Of a stretch of DNA of 64,000 nucleotides, positions 12,471-24,486 are shown piece by piece. Origin of the DNA: Oscarella lobularis (lineage: Eukaryota > Porifera > Homoscleromorpha > Homosclerophorida > Oscarellidae); contig NC_089175.1 in the NCBI RefSeq assembly GCF_947507565.1, forward strand, positions 3,461,733 through 3,525,732. The letters are read 5' to 3'. Within the stretch, counting starts at the first letter, position 1. Every line of letters starts with the position of its first letter. Position numbers and translations under genes: made by a program. Under the pieces are notes generated by a model. It made no database searches. It was not told where the DNA came from and saw nothing but the letters and a program-made list of their open reading frames with translations.

Positions 12471-12758
12471 TTATACGTGTATTCGTGAGAGTGTCTGGAG
12501 ACCGAGTAGCCATTGTGAGCGCACTGTGTGTTTATCAAACCGTATGATCGAACGGACGGTAATAATGTTCATGCGTTCATCAATGTGCAAAATGAGCTCG
12601 CCGTCGTAGAGAAGATCAACAGTAAACAAATCGCCCGTAAAAATTAATGTCCCGGTTGACGAAACTGCAACTTCGAATTCGCCGATTAGATTTCCCTTGA
12701 AAGACTTAGTGGCTGAATCACGTACGCAGTCGTCTGCTTCCGCGTGTCTTACTACCAA
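12471..12758 (-). pseudogene. Galectin-like carbohydrate-binding exon fragment, second copy
   Basis: The minus-strand frame contains FEVAVSSTGTLIFTGDLF followed by TVDLLYDGELILHIDER. The spacing of hydrophobic strands and the LHIDER motif resemble galectin (LHxNxR), better than in the 8575-8802 copy. Only part of the roughly 130-residue domain is present and no signal or adjacent exon was found. Tentative call; probably a partial gene carried along in the family-A duplication. Confidence 0.38.
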
Positions 12759-13248
12759 GTATCCAAGCCTTGGTCCGCGCTGTTCGGACGAAAGACGCAG
12801 GAAAACGCCGACGCCTTCGCAACCGAACAGAAACGTACGTCACGTTTCCTTTGGTCTGTGTGATCATTATCGAGTCTGCATTGCAATCGACTTCTTCGAA
12901 GCGAAGGAGAAGAAGAAGAAAGCAACTGCGGCGAATGTCTGCCCATGGCCTTTGCGCGGAAAGTACGTATAATGAGAGCAGAGATCTCTCTGATGAGAGT
13001 GAAGGAACCTGGCCGATGCATGGTATGCATATATCTCTATCTCAGGGCGCGGCTGAAATCTAAAACCAGTAGCGATGTCTCGAAACAATAGGCGTTTCCA
13101 GTTTACTTCTATGTAATTCGTCGTGCATTCCAACTGCGTGACGAGCTACGGACATCCGGGAGCTGATATCGTCTCTCGTAGCAACCACGAACCCTAGATT
13201 TCGCCACTTCTGTATAGTCTTGTTTCTTCTACGGACAGAATTCAGAAA

Positions 13249-14231
13249 ATGACGTCGTTACTGTTGCTAGTGGTCACTGTTTCAAGTTCCTGGCTTGGAT
13301 CTGCATCAGATGAGTGTACAGGAGGCGATCGTTCTTCCGTTTTAGTTGTTCCGTCATCGGGGCCCACTGTGTGTCTTCCACTTGACGACTACATTCAACT
13401 TCAAAAAGACGCATCCAGCGACGGAGAATCGGTGAGTTATTACCGTCGTTTGATACGACTAAATGAAGTTAAGTCCATGCACGTTCAGACGGACGCTCCT
13501 CCAACATCCGCCGTTTCCGCATCAACTCCGAGCCAGGTAAACATTTCCTATGATCGACATTTTCTATGATTGACACACGACAGAGCGTTTCGAGTTCGGC
13601 GCTGCTACTCTATCGCTACATGTCTCCTCTTTGGCTACAAACTCACGCGACCTTTACGGAGACACCATCTTCGGTGTCCGCGCAAAATATCGAATTTGGT
13701 AGTGGATCAACGATCTACAGTGTATTGTTTAAAGTAAGTAGCTAATTTACACATGCGATAGACTGGCATTTTGATACTATACGTGTGTCAAAGGTGAAAT
13801 TGATTGAAGCTGGAGTTCTAAATGACGATCAAGCTTACTCCATTCAGATTGGCTTTTTCTATGCAAATCCGGCCATCAGTAATTCGCGTCTTCAAATCTG
13901 CGACGGCAATTACTGCGCGGGTTTTTACTACCAAGATCCACACCGTGCTAGTGCTTCCTACGGCATTGATTCAGTTAGCGCATGTAGCAGCACAGTGAGT
14001 AGTAGCACTATCCTTACACCAGAATCATCCACAACTAACTGGAACATTCGCCTTGAAATTCATCCGAATTCTACGTCAGGAATTACGTCCGTTAGCACAA
14101 CTTCACTGACATATGAGTACGAACAAAAATTGAAGCCGAGCCAAGGTCTTCACCTAAAACTTTGCAGAACCAACACAGTCGAAACGTATCGATTTCATCT
14201 GTTCGAACTGGCTGTGTATTCGAACAATTAA
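13249..14231 (+). CDS. Family A4: small secreted protein with variable loops
   Basis: Intact four-exon copy with the same phases. Exon 1 has a three-codon insertion (GGDRSSVL where the others read GGNSVL). The signal peptide is MTSLLLLVVTVSSSWLGSAS. The last exon reads FFYANPAISNSR and YYQDPHRASASYG at the two variable positions, and the conserved Cys of SKCSG becomes ACSS. It has no TATA box; the conserved GTAGCAACCACG element sits at about 13175-13190. Predicted secreted, function unknown. Confidence 0.78.
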
Positions 14232-14644
14232 ACGCTTAAATTCAATGTCGTTTTCTTTGTCTCTTTTCGGTACTAATGTAGCAGGAAATCGTCGTGGTGT
14301 ATCAATTTCTGTTTAGCTATTGATTATTGATTATTTGTCGACGTGCATGTTTTTATAACCTCAGTATCTTACGAAATTATTCTATGATTGGAAATAAGAA
14401 GTTCACTTGAAACACTCATCAATTGACGAAATACCTTGCATGATGTCAAATGAATAAAATAAATCAGCGCTTGTCTGCTGTACACGGAATGCTTTCATCG
14501 TTCTCGCCTGACTCTCTAATGTCTATACTAGAGCGATTAATTAGACTCAAGAAATGGAACGAGCTAGGAATTCGTGTACGAAGCGTCGAAGGTACAACAA
14601 ACTCGACGGCTTCATGCATTTAGAACAAACCCGTGCAGTACCGT

Positions 14645-15890
14645 GATTTTAGGTTGTAAAATACCTGATGGAAAAGTTGTGAATGCAATAGGAAAGAGAT
14701 TTTGCGGGCCCAAGACATCGATTACGTAAGCAAGGCATCAGTCCTGTAATTAGTGAAAAAGAAGAGAGTTTCATAAATACGCAGTGTATTTAATCTTTCA
14801 CGTGAGCACACGCGCTCTTCTCATTGGTCGCCGAGGTGTCAGCGTCCGGGTTACTCTGAGTGAACTTCGGTAAGAAAAACTTGGAAGAAGCCCCGTGTCG
14901 CCGCACGCTCGTCTCAACGACTTGAAATGGACTTCTTCCGGCTGCGAGGCGCGCATGCAGCCCATCCAGTAGGCGCCACTTGGTAAGCGCACTATAAATC
15001 GTACGTTTTCCGTTCATCGTCCCTCGCGGGTCGCGTTGTCGCGTCCGTCTCCACGCGTGAAGCGACGTAGAGCGTCGAAGCAATCCGCGCGTGGCTGTAT
15101 CTACTCTCCAACGACGTTTTTCGCGACGCGCGGCGACGTGACACGGACGTGACGCCTCGCGTATCCACTCGCATCTAGGCGATCCCTCATCGCGCGCACT
15201 CGCATTTCGTTTCTATTCATTCCCTTCCTCTTTTTCTCTAGCTTCGCAAAGTTCGACGACGAAAGAGAGAAGAAGAATGCCTCGTGGCCAGCGCGACGAC
15301 CAGGTTCCTCATTGGGGCCCCGTGTGGTGTAGGCGTGCACTTAGGGGGCGGGGCTTCCTATGACGTACACGGCGCGAAATGTCTGCAATGCCACTGCCCT
15401 CGCTCGTGAGCATAGAAAATTTCCAGCAGTGTAACCCTAGGTCTGATCGAATGGAGGGCGGGTTGGGGTTCACAAGTGAGAGCTGGTGGTTATTGCAGCA
15501 CATGGAGCCCAATTGTGTACGTTGAAGGAGGTGTAGCGGGACGACAGTCACATTGACGTAATTAAATAGTGAAATGGCAATATCTCCCTTACCCGTTCCG
15601 TGCTCGTTTTGCATCATCACCATGGCGACTACGTTAGTTTGCACGGGTCCTCTCCCTTTGCATTAGGGTTTAGTTGGCGGCTGCTAGTAGGGTAGGGCGG
15701 TTTTTGTAGTAGGCTTGTAGCTCCTTTCCTCATCACGTGCTTAGCTAGCAGCCGCCACGTGCTTTAGACCATTTTACAATGGATTTTTATCAGGTAATCT
15801 AGGTTGATTAGAATATAGGAATATTTTAGGTCAATGGATTTATGAGGTATTCTAGGTATTTATCCACATGCCTGATTTTCTTTTTCAGGG
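14645..15890. other. Gene-poor stretch, nothing recognised
   Basis: Family-A similarity ends near 14640. Overlapping minus-strand frames at 14790-15644 are Arg/Ser-rich without domains and look like frames in GC-rich DNA. A CpG-richer zone around 14990-15400 could be a promoter region, but no gene follows clearly. Confidence 0.3.
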
Positions 15891-16080
15891 TACTCTTAGT
15901 AGGTTTTATTTGCAGGTTTTTAGGTTTTTATTTTATTCACAGGTTTTATTTATAGGGTTTTACTTTTCCACAGGTTTTTATTTTATTCACAGGTTTTATA
16001 TATAGGGTTTTTCCACAGATTTTTATTTTATTTGCAGGTTCTAATTTTTATTTACATTTTCTTTGCAGGTTTTCTTAATT
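15890..16080. repeat. Degenerate T-rich minisatellite
   Basis: Several imperfect tandem units of about 20-45 bases built on CACAGGTTTTTATTTTATTC and TATAGGGTTTT. It is non-coding and of a type likely to vary in length between individuals. Confidence 0.65.
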
Positions 16081-18130
16081 GTTCATTTATAATTTCTTTT
16101 TCTTTTTTAGGGTATGATTATAATGTTTAATAGTAAGACTTCAATTTCAGATGCCAACGTCTTTTGGAAAGGTAAGCTATCATCATGTCATTTTCTTTCC
16201 ACTGATGCGATATTGCAGGCCAAATAAAGGAAGAAAAATGTGTCATGAAAGATAAGAAAGAAGAGAGCTTTTTCTGCATGTTTCAATAGTGCATGATGTT
16301 TGCGTAGTTGCATGCTTTTTTTCCCTGGTTATCAATTATTTAGGGAGTCGTCCATGAGCGCGCGCGTCTTCCGTTGCCGCGCTGATTCGCGAGTCCCACG
16401 CGTCGCTCCGCTCGCGCGTTATGGTTGGTGTACTTGACTGCGCTAACCCCTAACCCCTCGTCAGTGCTGCGCGCGTGTTTGTGACCCACGCTTTGTATAT
16501 TCGATTGATTGCAGATTACGGTATATAGATGCGCGCGTTTTCTGTTTCCGAAATGGATCATCATGCAATAGATCATCACGCCATGTTTTCGGCTGCAAGC
16601 AGCCCTTTCTCTCGACGCTCAAGAGGTTAGCCAAAGCCTTCTCCAGTTGTAAAGTTTCCTTGCTTTCTTTTAGGCATTCGTTCGCACGTTTCGATCGCCT
16701 CTCAAACGAAGGGCCGCTCCGCGTCGTCGCAAGAGCGAAGCAGGCGAATCTTCACGACGACGCGCTGCGCGCTCCGGTTCCAGGCGATTTATTCCGCGCC
16801 CCCTCACTTCGCGTCCTCTCCCACGAGGAATCCGCTCGCCGGTAAGCAATCTCACCCTGATCGCTTTTCTGCTTACTCTCGCGGAGTTTAAAACCCCTTT
16901 TTCCTTCGGGTCGGTCGACCACGTTTTTCTAAAGGGAGCCCCCTCCCCTCCTTCGTTTTTCAACTCCAATCGCGGGCCATGCACAGTTGCCGTGCGCTTT
17001 CGACGTGTGTTGTTATAGTATGAGCGTGTGCTAGCTCTTGTGCTCGAGTGGAGAACAGAGGAGAAAAAAGAACGCCTATCTCCTGTTTCACTGCAAAGAA
17101 ATCCACTACTACTCTTGAATCTTTAGTAAGGTGGACTGCACACACGTACCTCTTTTGCCTGTATTTATGTTGCGTTTCTCCTTTTCAGTGAAATGCTTTG
17201 GAAGTGTCGGATGGCTTACATATGCGTCGAAGCATAGCTAACGGGGAAACCAGCAGCAGGTGAGCTTGGATTTGTATAAACAGTTTAGATTTGTTCCGGG
17301 GGAAAAGCGTGCGGTATCCTCACCTAATGTACAGTAAGTGAGCTTGATGATTTGCTATTGTTTTGGTATAGAGACAGAGATTTAGGTTGATGTGCTGGCT
17401 TGATTTGGAGTCAGGTGCATGCAATTCTTGGGCTACGTTACGGATGGAACCAGAGAGAGAAAAGTAAAAGGTCAGCACTGGTATCCGCGTTGTAAAGAAG
17501 CTTGATTTCTGATTGTTTCTTTTTGAAAAGGCTAAGAAGGTTCGTACGTCTCACGCCAAATCAAATCACGGAGAATTTCCATAAGGTGGTTCGGCGTGGA
17601 AAATGTCTCGTCGTTCTGAAGATTAGAGACCAGTTTTGAGGTAAACTTCAGTTGCTATTACCAACGCGTTTTACAAATCTAAAAGTGAGATAAGTCCTTC
17701 TCCTCTCTCCCTCTGAGACTAACATGCAAAAAGCCTACTAATAGATCAACTAGAAGACTCCGAATGTAATCGTGGTTCTCTTTTGACTTTAGGCATGTCT
17801 GGCGATGCGCATCAAACAGCGGTGCAGTTGGATGAAGAAAGAAATAGACAAGATTTCGTGTAGTGTGCTTTTTTTATTTTGTAGATGTCTTAGTAGGCGC
17901 ACAGTACGTTGACACGCATAATACGCGCACGAGCGCGGCTTTTTGCGCTCATGCAAAAGGCCCCAGCTCCAGAAACTCAGTTCCACGTGCGCTACATCGA
18001 GTAGCGCATTGAGACTTGAGTTTCCCCCATAGGCGCGGCGCTGCTCACGCTCTAGCGCGCTGGAATCTCGAGTTAGCGTCGCGCCGCAACAGTAGGGTAG
18101 GAACGCGAGACGTAAATGTAGCGGAAGCCA
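16081..18130. other. No gene recognised
   Basis: Short frames at 16660-16984 and 17789-18445 (minus) are rich in Arg, Ser and Gly with no domain. A few good splice-like sites occur, but I could not assemble a convincing gene. Confidence 0.3.
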
Positions 18131-18179
18131 TGTGCAAATTTTATTTAATAAAGTCCCGGATGTAAAAATTTCACCCAAA

Positions 18180-18750
18180 TCGTCCCCTCTTCCTTTTTGC
18201 GACGCGAGGAGAAAGGGAGCCCCCTCTCCCCGCGTCGCTCGCCTTCTCTCCTCAACGGGGAGAAGGCGCTCTCCTTGTCCATTGTCCACAGGCGTCTTCT
18301 TTGGCGCTCCTTGTCCTCTTCTCAACTCACTCCCATTGGAGGAGAGTGAGCCGGGACCTAACTTCCCCCCAGGTCCAAGGGGTGTGACATACTCCCATGT
18401 CATCCAGGGCCGACTTTCACCCAAGCGGCAAGGAGGCGAGCGCATTAGACGAGTTAACCTCCAGCTCCCAAGGAGGTGGGATCACCCATTCATCCCGCAG
18501 GTTGAGGCCTCCAGTATACCCCTTTAAGGCCCAAAGGGGGTACCCTCGCCACCGGGGCACGGGGGGAGTCATTAACCCAAGACCCGGGAGGACCGCGATT
18601 TTGCCCACAGCGTCTTGCCCAAGTGGGGGATGGTAGTTATCACTCGTACCACCAAGAGTAGGGCCGCTCTATCGCCCCGGCAGAGGTGCGGCCGCTTTTC
18701 GCTCTCGGCCCGGAGGGATGGCTGCGTCTCGCCTCGTCGGATTGGGAGGG
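18180..18750. other. GC-rich island of unknown nature
   Basis: About 570 bases markedly richer in C and G than the surroundings, with several short palindromes (for example CCCTTTAAGGCCCAAAGGG near 18520). No translated product was recognised in any frame. The abrupt change in composition suggests an inserted element or a structured non-coding RNA, but neither is shown. Confidence 0.3.
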
Positions 18751-19070
18751 AACGACTACGCGACAAAACAATTGAAGCGGGGGAGAACAAAAGGAATTAC
18801 GTTGGGAAATTGGAAATATTTTCAGATCCGCGATGATGGCTCAGACTGAATCCCGGATATTGTCCTAGAAGTCACTAAATACATAACAAAAGTCTCCCTT
18901 ACGTAACGATCACCTCAAAATCTTCTTTTATTAATATTGGCCCCTGAGAGACGGATAGGGATGATTTTCTTCATCGGACTCGTCCAACAATTGCTTCCAA
19001 GACTCGTTGAAGTGCTATTGTTAGGGGTGTGGCATTAGTGAGAATCCTAGAGGGGTCCCCTTGGTGTCCT
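18751..19070 (+). repeat. 446-bp-period direct repeat, copy 1
   Basis: Begins ACGACTACGCGACAAAACAA, continues with AATTACGTTGG and the AATATTTTCA stretch, then AATATTGGCCCCTGA and CATTAGTGAGAA. The copy at 19197-19570 keeps the same order. Confidence 0.7.
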
Positions 19071-19196
19071 TGCAGCGCTAAGCGTCAGGGGGGTTTCGCT
19101 TATTTCTCGCAGAAACGAAATTCGGAAGCATTCGGGGGTCGTGGCAAGCGTCAACGCAAATCGCCTGCAAAATACGTGAATCAATCGATTGACAGA

Positions 19197-19570
19197 AACG
19201 ACTACGCGACAAACCAATTGAAGTGGGGAAGAAACAAAATTAATTACGTTGGAAAATGGAAAATATTTTCAAATCGCGATGATGATGGCTTAGAATGAAT
19301 TCCAATAATCGCCCTAGAAATCAATAATTAATTAATTTGCTCTCATAGACATGACAAAAAGTCTCACTACTTACGATTACGTCGAAAGCTGAAACCGTTT
19401 TTCGTTTATTCAAGGAAAAATACCGTGTATAATTAATATTGGCCCTGACAGACGGATACGGATAGCCGAATGATCTCTTTCGTCAGAGAAATTGTATCCA
19501 TGATGAGCGCTGCTGTTCTCAGGAGCGTAGCATCAGTGAGAAACGTTCCCCCTATGGGGACCCCTATAGT
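19197..19570 (+). repeat. 446-bp-period direct repeat, copy 2
   Basis: Second copy of 18751-19070 in the same orientation, with an extra stretch of about 60 bases between the two halves. No coding frame is conserved between the copies. Confidence 0.7.
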
Positions 19571-19599
19571 AAAGAAATCTCGTTATCGGCCTAGCGGAT

Positions 19600-21290
19600 T
19601 TCCAACTAAACGCGCTCGATCTACTCTACTTTGCTAGTATAACAACCCCGCGCGATCAAAACGGTTCGTGCGAGTCAAAATTCGCGAAGAAAAACGCCTA
19701 ATTGATTCGGGGAAGCACAAAGCGTACCTGCTCGATGTTTTCACGGCTTCTCTTCGAACTTGAGCGTGAATTTTCGATCCCACGGCGCTTCGTAGTTGTC
19801 GATCGCTGCAAAAAAACGAGGCGAATGTGATCTGCGACGTCTGTTCGGCCTTTTTCACTGCGAAAAACGGGCACCCGATAGCTCATACGCTTACCGACGC
19901 TTATTTTGCATTCGTTGATGGCTCCCACGCTGTCGTTGTAGCCGAAATCCGCCGTTTTCTTCCTCTACGCGACGTTCTTCTTCGATCACCTGCTCGCGCT
20001 CCCTTATGTCCCGTTCGACGATCCCGCGAAAGAGCCGATATTCAATAATCTACGCGAAACGTACGACAAAACTGTAAAGAAGAGAACAGACGACCACGAG
20101 GCATCTTCCGCCATCTTCGAACTTGAGGCGAGAAATCTTGCATCATTTCATTGCCAAGAATAGAATTGCTGACCAAAATCATGATGCAATCAATAGTACA
20201 ACGGTTTATAATGTCACACGTGTTGGAAGAAACCAATGACAGCGCTCGGTGACGCCAACGTGACCCCAGCGGACCAATGAGAACGTTGGGTGGGGCTACA
20301 CTGTTCAAAAGCGAAGCGCACACCGATTTTCCTTCAGTTGCGGCCTAGGGTGGGTGCGGCGTGGAGCAATCTACGTCTCATCCTTGACGGACTGGCTCGG
20401 GAGATTCGACAGAAGGCAAGAGGGGATAGTTGGAACTCAGCGTGGCCCACGGGTTAATCCCGTGCCGGAGCCTGTAGGCAAGGCGATGGGGGGCTTCGGC
20501 CTCGGTTTACGCACTGGGCAGAACGATCGCTAAGGTCTTATTGTCGTCAACAAGTACGGCCCGCGCTAGGCTGAGCGGGCACGACTTGGAGGGGGTGTTC
20601 ATTATGGCCTGGTTGCCGGCACTTATCTCACCCGAACGACGCGATTAGACCGAGGATGATCCGGCCCAGGAGCCTTCGATTCCTCCATTGCACTGTCTTC
20701 CTTGTTGACTCCTACAAACGGTAGCCAGCCGCTCTCCACCTCAGAAGCCCTGGTTCTTAGCTTCGTGCTTACCAATGTGGTCAGGTATCGTCGCGCCGGG
20801 GGATTCGGCATTAGGGGCCGACTACTCATCCAGGCGGATACTAATTGAGGGGGCCTATGAGGCTAAGACTCGCCCGACACTTTTTGGAACCGGTGGTCAT
20901 CGCTTTGCGGTGGCTGCCATGAGCTACGAAAGCGTCCGAACCTCCCCGCGGTGTAGCTCGGGTAATGCTAATACGGACGCATTAGAAAAGGTACGTACAA
21001 CGATTATTTGGCACTGACTAATAGGACTTTGACTTTTAGAATGTGCGCAGAAAGAAAACGAAGAGAGGACTTTGACTTTTTAGGTCGCGCGCTGAAGGAA
21101 AACGAAGATAGACGATCGATGAAGACGAAGACAGCCCAAGAGAAACGATTGACGAAGATGTAGACTACAGAAGGCTCACGGAAGAACGATCGAAGACGAA
21201 AAGACGAAAGGAAGGATTGAAAAATACAGTAGACACGTTAGATTTCTGCATGGTATAAAAATCGCTGTGTGTACGAAATAAAATATGCTG
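19600..21290. other. GC-rich, gene-poor stretch with an unknown block at 20340-21000
   Basis: The part from about 20340 to 21000 is GC-rich with a perfect CACGGG/CCCGTG hairpin near 20447-20463. A possible plus-strand exon (frame at 20775-21000) ends at a GTACGT donor, and a small Lys/Glu-rich frame follows near 21035. I recognise no protein or RNA family. A repeat-derived element is possible. Confidence 0.25.
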
Positions 21291-21384
21291 CAACTTGATC
21301 GTGTACGCGAACGTCGCGTGTATTCGTCCGCATTTGATTTTCGCTTAGCCTGCGATCTAATGGACGGCTTTCTGACCGGACTGA

Positions 21385-22690
21385 TCAACATCGAACGCAG
21401 AGGCAAGCGTGAAACGTCGGTTTCAAGCGATTCATGGGCTCGCAACTGAAATAGAGGCTCGCCATTTCGTTTTCAGTCCTAAAGGAGGGAGTCATTTTGA
21501 ATTCAGATTGGCAGACACAGCTGTAGTTGGCTGGGCCGTAGCGTTGGCAACGAGCCCGCTCAGGACAATCCATCTCGTCCATATCGCAATAGTTTACATC
21601 TACGATGAAATCATTTCTAGGAAGACGCTATAGTGGATCACATACCAAGAACGTGGAGGCCATGCAGAGGATAATCAGTCTCTCGTATCCATCGAGAACT
21701 CCACTGCAACGACGATTTGAGAATACCGTTCGTATTGAATCCTGTGTAAGAAAACAGAAATAGGATTCGTCAGCAATTTTTCAAATGAGATTCTTTTGCT
21801 TGCCTAAGCATCGTCGCGTGTTCATACACGCTTCTTTCAGTTCTTCGGTGCGTCCGGCCAGATGCTTTGCGACCATTATAGTCACCACCGGGCGAATCGA
21901 AACCCTGAAATAATAATAACGTTGGCTACTACGTTGACTTTCGCAGAAACACACAGGAAAGAAAACGAAATTCGACTTTTTCTTGATAGACATCCAATCG
22001 ATGCGGTTCTCTTCTTTTTCTACGTCGTCCGGAGGATGAACTCCCGTCAACCTAAATAAAAATTATAAACGTTCCCTCATCGTGCGACCCTCAAAAAATC
22101 TTTTTTTACTTACATTGGAATGCAACTGGGTCCCCAATAATTCCTGTGACATTCACACCGAAACTGGCCATGTCCCGGAACAAAGACACGGTACTATGCG
22201 AGCATTTTGCAATTTCTCTTCCACAACCTGTTGATGTACAGCTGGAATGTTGAGGACAAGTATGTAAGTCGGCGAAGCACATGTCAATATCTATACAAGT
22301 CGAACGATGGTGGGAGTATCTCTTAATCAATATCATCTATTGCCTGCGACGTAGAGACCCTTGGTTTTGTCTGCCACCGAGCGCCATTTCTCTTTCGCCT
22401 TCACTCTCTTCTTCAGCGTCCCATCGGACGTGAACGCAACGCATTGGTCGACGCTTTCGCAACGCGACTTTAGTTGCTACAGGGGAAGAATAGTCGCGGA
22501 AACGTTCGAGTCGAAAGGCATCTCTACCTCAATGTTTCCCTTCAAGAAGGGATGATATCCTCCTTGGGAGATTCCTGACCTAAAAAGAACGATTCCGTTT
22601 GTGGAAATTTGCGACGATAGACTGTTAATTGATTGCCTTCATAAAAAAATAAAGTCTTTCTTGTCCAACATTGGCAGTGAAATTCCGTTT
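21385..22690 (-). CDS. PAN-like and EGF-like extracellular protein (partial model)
   Basis: Minus-strand exons in order: about 22577-22520 (GGYHPFLKGNIE), a 49-base intron, then about 22470-22365 (QLKSRCESVDQCVAF... TLKKRVKAKEKW, KGLYV), which together look like a PAN/Apple-type module; an EGF-like module at about 22300-22110 (DIDMCFADLHTCPQHSSC, GCGREIAKC); an exon at about 21930-21781; and a second EGF-like module at about 21600-21390 (NYCDMDEMDCPERARC, NYSCVC). Such modules bind proteins or glycans outside cells. No signal peptide was found at its 5' side, which directly abuts the epimerase gene, so the true start and the boundary between the two genes are uncertain. Confidence 0.5.
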
Positions 22691-22749
22691 CCCAACGCAT
22701 AGTTATTAAACCTAAGAAAGTCTCCAATATTTTTGTTCTTCCTTTCCTC

Positions 22750-24322
22750 CTCTGTTTGTGCGTTTTTGACCTTTCTTTTGCTTTCTTCAATCTTTCTTTG
22801 AGCTTATTATTTCTCTTTACGAGAGCAGCTTCTGCCGTCTTCTCCTCTCTTTTCGATTTCTCCTTCGCCAGCCTGTCCATGTACTGATTGATTGGACTCG
22901 GCAAATTGGACGCCTGTCGAGACTCCTTCTTTGCTTCATACTCTCGGAACCATTTCACAAACAACTGAATACCTAAAAAGAAAAGAAATGTCTTTCAAAT
23001 CCCCAGAACTCACGAGAATTGTAACAGACCCTTTTCAAGAGAAACCGTTGGCTGATAACCAATTTTCAACGTCGATTCCTCGATGTTTGGCGTAGGTTCT
23101 GAGAAGTTCAGTCGGGGGAAGAGGCAAACGTTTCTAAATACAAAATATGAACATGCTCTAAAATACCGTCTCCTCACTATGATAGCTTTTTTGTCAAGTT
23201 CCTTTTCAAGTAGACGAATCAGCTCGCCCACGTTTTCCGGATGACCGCGTCCGAAGTTGAGAATCTCGCCACCACAGCGGCGAGGTCTGTATCGAAGTGC
23301 GCCCATAACCCCGTCGACTATGTCATTGACGTAGGTGAAATCCCTTTCTAAAGTCGATCCTTCACTACGTAGAGCCGAACGTATTGAAAAAAAGGGACAT
23401 TTTTGAATTAAAATAATTTTCCTGCCTGTGAAAAAGAGGAACGTCGCCTTCTTTGGCTATTTTCAGAGCGAACTTATAGACGGCCATGTCAGGGCGACCC
23501 CACGGACCGTACACGGCGAAAAATCTCGTTCCAAGTGCCAATAGACCGGACGTTTTGCAATAAAGCGCGGCAAGCGCTTCGTTCGCCTGCTTCGTCACAT
23601 CGCATACATATTCCCAGGACGATCGAGATCATCCCGAATTGAGAATGGAATCGAAGCCGTCGGACCGTACACGCTCGAAGAGGAAGCAAAGACAAGATAA
23701 ATATTCTAAAAAAATTAAATTAAATTAAAAATCAAATTTACTGTTCCCTCGCGTCTCACTTCGAATTCGGTCAAGACGTCCAACAGCGCGACAAGACAGT
23801 CGACATTCGACGTGACGTACGCGTGCGGATGGACGACCGAATAGCGCACGCCCGGCTGCATGCGCGGCTAAATGAACGACGCAGTCGACGCGTCGCTCGC
23901 GAATCGTTTTGCGCATCAAATCGACGTCGCACACGTCGCCGTGCAAAACGGGAATGCCGAATCGATGGAGTTCGAAGGCGCGAGCGCGCTTCAGTTCGGA
24001 ATCGTAGTACTGTAGGCGTTGAAATTATCCACGCCCACGACGGCTGTGCGATTCCATTCGCGAGCGATCGTTCGGCTCACGTGGAAGCCTATGAATCCAG
24101 CCGCTCCCGTGACGAGAACGCTCTTGCATTCTGATTGGACGGTTTTCGCGGGCTTTGAGCGTTGGGAACGCAGGCCTGAGCTAGAGCGGTGCTCTTTGCT
24201 GAATGTTCGTCTACTTGAAACTAACCGTATATAACGATGAGAGTCCAAAGAGCTCCCGCTATTGCTAGGATCAGCGGTAGAGAGCGGCAGCGCTTCGCAG
24301 GGCGTCTCGCAGGGCGTTTCAT
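22750..24322 (-). CDS. UDP-glucuronate 4-epimerase-like enzyme (membrane-anchored)
   Basis: Starts with a short basic N-terminus and one membrane helix (PLILAIAGALWTLIVIYG), then a 50-base intron. The NAD-binding Rossmann motif follows (SVLVTGAAGFIGFHVSR, DNFNAY), then HGDVCDVD and VVHLAA. Further exons give the Tyr-x3-Lys motif (MYAMTKQANE), GTRFFAVYGPWGRPDMA, and ILNFGRGHPENVGELI with LNFSEPTPNIEESTLKIGYQP. This order matches Golgi UDP-glucuronate 4-epimerases, which make UDP-galacturonate, though related sugar-nucleotide dehydratases and decarboxylases are alternatives. A basic, coiled C-terminus is unusual. The stretch around 23725-23950 changes frame after VVHLAA, suggesting an assembly error or a damaged exon. 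The 3' end is approximate. Confidence 0.65.
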
Positions 24323-24486
24323 ATGTTGGTGTTGTAGCGCGCGTTCAACACTGGCGAGAACTACACTGTGCAAAACCACTTCATTCAGCAAGCAACGCCA
24401 AAAATCACGCAAAACAGATGCAAAGACAAAGCCAACACATAAAACGCGACAAGTTTACTTCAGCAGTTAGGTGGACGTCTCTCGCC

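Noticed and set aside
16441-16462. CTAACCCCTAACCCC, telomere-like
   Set aside because: Only two units; not a telomeric array.
17789-18445. 218-codon minus-strand open frame
   Set aside because: Rich in Arg, Ser and Gly, spans a composition boundary, has no recognisable domain or splice context; probably chance in GC-rich DNA.
22361-22555. Possible 27-base intron in the PAN/EGF gene
   Set aside because: A 49-base intron starting at the GTAGAG donor explains the in-frame TAG equally well and fits the intron size seen throughout the window.
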